Positions 4,783-7,124 of a stretch of DNA of 7,124 bases are shown in pieces. The notes under the pieces are model-generated. The model was given only the letters and a program-made list of their open reading frames with translations, made no database searches and had not been told where the DNA came from. The DNA lies in NCBI GenBank assembly GCA_011330835.1, contig DRPO01000658.1, positions 1-7,124 on the forward strand. The letters run 5' to 3'. The first letter of the stretch is position 1. Each line of letters begins with the position of its first letter. The stretch is from Gammaproteobacteria bacterium (GTDB taxonomy: Bacteria > Pseudomonadota > Gammaproteobacteria > UWMA-0217). The translations under genes and the position numbers were made by a program.

Positions 4783-6222
4783 TCAGAGCGTGATGACCCT
4801 GACCAGGTTCGTGCCGCCGCTCAACTGGTTGGAGCCCGCCGTGACGATCACATTGTCGCCGGGGCTGGCGTACCCCTTGTCCCTTGCGGCGTCGATGGCG
4901 CAGGCGATCCGCGACTCATCATCCATGCCGCCTTCGTAGACCACCGGTTCGACGCCCCAGTTCATGGTCAGGCGGCGGGCGACCTGCTCCTCGTGGGTGA
5001 TGGCGAGAATCGGACATTCGGGCCGGTGCTTGGAGATCAGGCGCGAGGTGAAGCCGGACTCGGTGAGGCTGATGATGGCCGCGGCCTTGAGCTTGTGGGC
5101 CATGCCCGCGACGGAGTCGGCGATTGCTTCGGTGACGACGTTGTGGGTGTGAAACGGGATAGCCTGAAGGTAGCCATACTCGGCCAGACAGGCCTCGGTG
5201 GTCAGGGCCAGCTCGTGCATGGTTTGGATGGCCTCGACCGGGTATTCCCCCACCGCCGTCTCGCCGGAGAGCATCACCGCCGAGGTGCCGTCGAGAATCG
5301 CATTGGCGACATCGCTGGCCTCGGCGCGGGTCGGTCGGGGATTGTGCTCCATCGACGCCAGCATCTGGGTGGCGGTAATGACCGGCTTGCCCGCCATGAC
5401 GGTGGTGCGAATCATCTTTTTCTGCACGCCGGGGACTTCGCCGAACGGCAGCTCCACGCCCAGATCGCCGCGCGCCACCATCAGGCCATTGGCCACGGCG
5501 ACGATCTCCTTCAGATTCTCGATGCCGGCGCGATTTTCTATCTTGGCGATGATCGGCGTCTCGACGTTGTGCTCGCGCAGGATGGCTCGCATCCGCTCGA
5601 TGTCGTCGGCGCTCTGGATGAACGAGGCGGCGATGTAATCCACATCGTAATTCACCGCGAAGGCCAGTTCCGCCAGTACATCATCGCGATTCTCCGGCCC
5701 CACGGCGGTCATCGACAAGCGCGTGTTGGGCAGGTTGACACCCTTGTTTTCCTTGAGCAGGCCGCCGTGAACCACCTCACAAATGATCCGCCCCGGCTCC
5801 AGGCCTTTGACTTCCAGCTCCATCGCGCCATCGTCGAGCAGAATCATCTCACCGACAGCCACCTCTTCGGGCAACTTCTTGTAGGAGACCGAGACGCCAC
5901 TGGCATCACCCGGCTCCCCGTCGGTTCGCAACTCGAATGAGGCGCCCCGCTGCAACTCGACCGTGTTGGCGGTCAGCGGACCGGTGCGAATTTCAATGCC
6001 TCGGGTGTCGATCATGATCGCGACGCGACTGCCGGCCAGTTCGGCCGCCTGGCGAACCCGCTCAATGGTCTTGGCATGCTGCTCGTAGGTGCCGTGAGAA
6101 AGGTTGAGCCGGGCGACATTCATGCCCGCGTCGATCATCCGCCGGAGAATCTCCACGTCGTTGCAGGCCGGCCCGACCGTGGCGATGATTTTCGTGTGCC
6201 TGAATTGCTTTCTATCGGCCAT
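4783..6222 (-). CDS. pyk: Pyruvate kinase
   Basis: The enzyme catalyses the last glycolytic step, phosphoenolpyruvate + ADP to pyruvate + ATP, in the cytosol. The 479-residue length is normal (E. coli PykF 470, PykA 480). Motifs in order: TKIIATVGPAC (10-20), NVARLNLSHG (35-44, with R38, N40 and S42), IDTRGIEIRTG (71-81), KGVNLP (160-165), IAKIENRAGIENLKEI (225-240, with K227 and E229), MVARGDLGVELPF (248-260) and ITATQMLASMEHNPRPTRAE (282-301, with T285), then the C-terminal regulatory domain to ITL. The usual DTKGPEIR is DTRGIEIR here (R74, I76). E77 corresponds to the Glu of K+-dependent enzymes, so K+ dependence is predicted. No strong Shine-Dalgarno precedes ATG 6222. The gene converges on asmA and diverges from an OsmC-like gene. 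Confidence 0.97.
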   Translation of the reverse strand: MADRKQFRHTKIIATVGPACNDVEILRRMIDAGMNVARLNLSHGTYEQHAKTIERVRQAAELAGSRVAIMIDTRGIEIRTGPLTANTVELQRGASFELRTDGEPGDASGVSVSYKKLPEEVAVGEMILLDDGAMELEVKGLEPGRIICEVVHGGLLKENKGVNLPNTRLSMTAVGPENRDDVLAELAFAVNYDVDYIAASFIQSADDIERMRAILREHNVETPIIAKIENRAGIENLKEIVAVANGLMVARGDLGVELPFGEVPGVQKKMIRTTVMAGKPVITATQMLASMEHNPRPTRAEASDVANAILDGTSAVMLSGETAVGEYPVEAIQTMHELALTTEACLAEYGYLQAIPFHTHNVVTEAIADSVAGMAHKLKAAAIISLTESGFTSRLISKHRPECPILAITHEEQVARRLTMNWGVEPVVYEGGMDDESRIACAIDAARDKGYASPGDNVIVTAGSNQLSGGTNLVRVITL

Positions 6223-6334
6223 GGAATTCTGCGATTGGGAAAAGGCGCCTCACGCCCATTGTGCCTCAACGAGAAAAGAATTTATTTGAGCCAGATCATT
6301 CTCTTCGTATCCGCCAGGGTCTATAGTCCAATAC
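6223..6334. promoter_or_regulatory. Divergent intergenic region pyk / OsmC-like gene
   Basis: These 112 bp must carry promoters for both divergent genes. On the + strand TATAGT (6322-6327) matches a -10 box well, but it ends only 7 bases before the ATG at 6335. If used, it would give an almost leaderless message. At the proper -35 distance there is only TTCTCT (6299-6304). On the - strand no clear -35/-10 pair stands out; the ends nearest both genes lack strong Shine-Dalgarno sequences. Confidence 0.35.
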
Positions 6335-6754
6335 ATGACCGACCGACATTTCAGGCTACGGTTGCATTGCAACTATCACGGCGAACAGAACGAACCGGAC
6401 GATCTCACGGTGGAAGTCTGGGCCAGCGAACAGTGGCAACCATTACAGCTGGATGTTTCCACGCCCGGGTTTCTGATGTTCGTCTACACCATGCTGACCT
6501 GTCAGCACATGTACCTGCGCGCCAATGCCGCCGAACGGAATCTCGTATTGGCGAACGCCGAAGGCGCGATACATGTTATCGCCAACAGTGAGTGGGAGCT
6601 ATTGTCGATCGAAGTCGATTTCGACGTCACGCTACAATCAGGCGAACCATCAACGGACGACAAGGAGTATATCATCAGCCGCATGCTGGTCTGCCCGGTA
6701 TCGAAAAATCTCAGGGAAGGGGTCGAGAAACGGACGAAAGTGAGGTTCTCGTAG
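6335..6754 (+). CDS. OsmC-like (Ohr/OsmC fold) small protein
   Basis: The protein has 139 residues, within the OsmC family range (about 130-145). The layout fits the OsmC fold: an N-terminal beta sheet (FRLRLHCNYHG..., LTVEVWASEQWQPLQLD), then TPGFLMFVYTMLTCQHMYLR (43-62) with C56 in the long helix, then a beta segment, and MLVCPVSKNLREGVEK (117-132) with C120 before Pro-Val. In OsmC/Ohr peroxidases two cysteines at nearly these positions (C59/C125 in E. coli OsmC, from memory) reduce organic hydroperoxides. It lacks the usual small-residue G-G-C or A-C pattern around the first Cys (LTC here), and I cannot identify the catalytic Glu, so enzymatic activity is inferred only. It diverges from pyk and converges on a zinc-finger gene 17 bp away. 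A weak AGGG at 6316-6319 precedes the ATG by 15 bases. Confidence 0.62.
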   Translation: MTDRHFRLRLHCNYHGEQNEPDDLTVEVWASEQWQPLQLDVSTPGFLMFVYTMLTCQHMYLRANAAERNLVLANAEGAIHVIANSEWELLSIEVDFDVTLQSGEPSTDDKEYIISRMLVCPVSKNLREGVEKRTKVRFS

Positions 6755-6763
6755 TCCGGATCG

Positions 6764-6779
6764 CCGCATTCTCATGCGG
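6764..6779. terminator. Possible bidirectional hairpin between convergent genes
   Basis: CCGCAT (6764-6769) and ATGCGG (6774-6779) form a perfect 6-bp stem with a TCTC loop. It starts 10 bases after the OsmC-like stop and overlaps the last two codons and stop of the zinc-finger gene. No T-run follows on either strand, so terminator activity is doubtful. Confidence 0.3.
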
Positions 6780-7050
6780 TTGGCTGGATGCCTCTGTTCG
6801 GCCACTCTTCATTGATCGTAAACGATTTTCCCAGCACCCGGAAATGCTCGAACTCCTGCTTTTTCAACTTTAGGCGGATTTCTTCGAAAGATTTCACGAC
6901 ATCCTCGGAATAGAGGCGCTCACCGCAGTGGTTGCACACTTCCGCTTCCACTTTCAGGGTGACGGTATTCGCTCCGCCCCGGAGCAGTTTCTCCACGTTC
7001 TTTTTTGAAAGATCTCCCCCGCAAACCGGACACTTGTTGAGTGGCGTCAT
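6772..7050 (-). CDS. YgiT-type (MqsA N-terminal-like) zinc-finger protein
   Basis: The protein has 92 residues. C7-P-V-C10-G-G and C39-N-H-C42-G form a two-knuckle zinc site, and VEAEVCNHCGERLYSEDVV is the hallmark of YgiT-type zinc-finger proteins, related to the N-terminal domain of the antitoxin MqsA. The following helix (SFEEIRLKLKK) and VLGKSFTI end the usual core. There is no C-terminal Xre-type helix-turn-helix as in MqsA. Such short proteins are commonly the partner of a small toxin (MqsR- or DUF4258-like) encoded just upstream; none is visible in the 74 bp remaining in the window. A GGGTAAG sequence before ATG 7050 may serve as ribosome-binding site. A 13-residue tail after GKSFTI (NEEWPNRGIQPTA) is not typical. 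The antitoxin role is inferred from family only. Confidence 0.75.
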   Translation of the reverse strand: MTPLNKCPVCGGDLSKKNVEKLLRGGANTVTLKVEAEVCNHCGERLYSEDVVKSFEEIRLKLKKQEFEHFRVLGKSFTINEEWPNRGIQPTA

Positions 7051-7124
7051 TTCTTACCCAGATGCGACCGCTCCGATGAATCCAAGTATAGCGCCAACCA
7101 CCTTCACCGCTCTCAATCATCAAA
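7051..7124 (-). promoter_or_regulatory. Upstream region of the zinc-finger gene, window edge
   Basis: On the - strand TATACT (7085-7090) is a plausible -10 box 34 bp upstream of ATG 7050, with TTGAGA (7111-7116) as a -35-like match at a too-long 20-bp spacing. One frame stops at 7113-7115 and another at 7120-7122, so any upstream partner gene in those frames ends at least 62 bp away. The third frame stays open into the zinc-finger gene, but its translation looks like a shadow. Confidence 0.3.

Noticed and set aside
4591..5940. 449-residue + strand open frame opposite pyk
   Set aside because: It is antisense to a fully conserved pyruvate kinase; long antisense frames are expected in GC-rich genes, and its His/Gly/Asp-rich translation matches no family.
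6920..7123. 67-residue - strand frame overlapping the zinc-finger gene as a toxin partner
   Set aside because: Most of it is the zinc-finger gene read in another frame; the translation shows no MqsR- or DUF4258-like motif.

Overview
The window comes from a GC-rich proteobacterial chromosome, most likely a gammaproteobacterium. The evidence is a Fis protein, proteobacterial-type MoaC, MoaD and MoaE, an AsmA-family protein, and intergenic repeats of the REP and GTCATTCCCGCGAAAGC types common in gammaproteobacteria. No finer placement is justified. There are no rRNA, tRNA or CRISPR features and no transposase.

Layout. Bases 1-103 hold the last codons of a protein that resembles the C-terminus of DUF3426 proteins. 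A 565-bp gene-free stretch follows, with three or four intergenic repeats and a perfect hairpin just before fis (669-929, +). fis converges on moaE (945-1388, -), which is preceded by moaD (1388-1621, -) with a 1-base overlap. moaC (1860-2351, +) diverges from moaD. Between them lies a 167-bp, almost fully self-complementary element (1685-1851) with 34-bp perfect terminal inverted repeats. Its right end supplies the Shine-Dalgarno-like sequence of moaC. asmA (2348-4555, +) overlaps moaC by 4 bp. A 227-bp repeat-rich gap separates it from a convergent pyruvate kinase gene (4783-6222, -). Diverging from pyk is a small OsmC-like gene (6335-6754, +), which converges on a YgiT-type zinc-finger gene (6772-7050, -).

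Function. MoaC makes cyclic pyranopterin monophosphate. MoaD (C-terminal Gly-Gly sulfur carrier) and MoaE (catalytic subunit) then form molybdopterin synthase, so two consecutive steps of molybdenum cofactor synthesis are encoded in two divergent units; moaA is not in the window. AsmA is an envelope protein apparently translated in coupling with moaC. Pyk is a core glycolytic enzyme with a substituted DTKGPEIR motif. The OsmC-like protein has the two spaced cysteines of thiol peroxidases, and the zinc-finger protein resembles the antitoxin half of a toxin-antitoxin pair.

Most of the window is ordinary core genome. The best candidate for something new is the palindromic element between moaD and moaC: it looks like a miniature inverted-repeat element that has become the translation-initiation region of a cofactor gene. 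Secondary points are the hairpin in front of fis, the pyruvate kinase motif change, and the apparently orphan YgiT-like protein.
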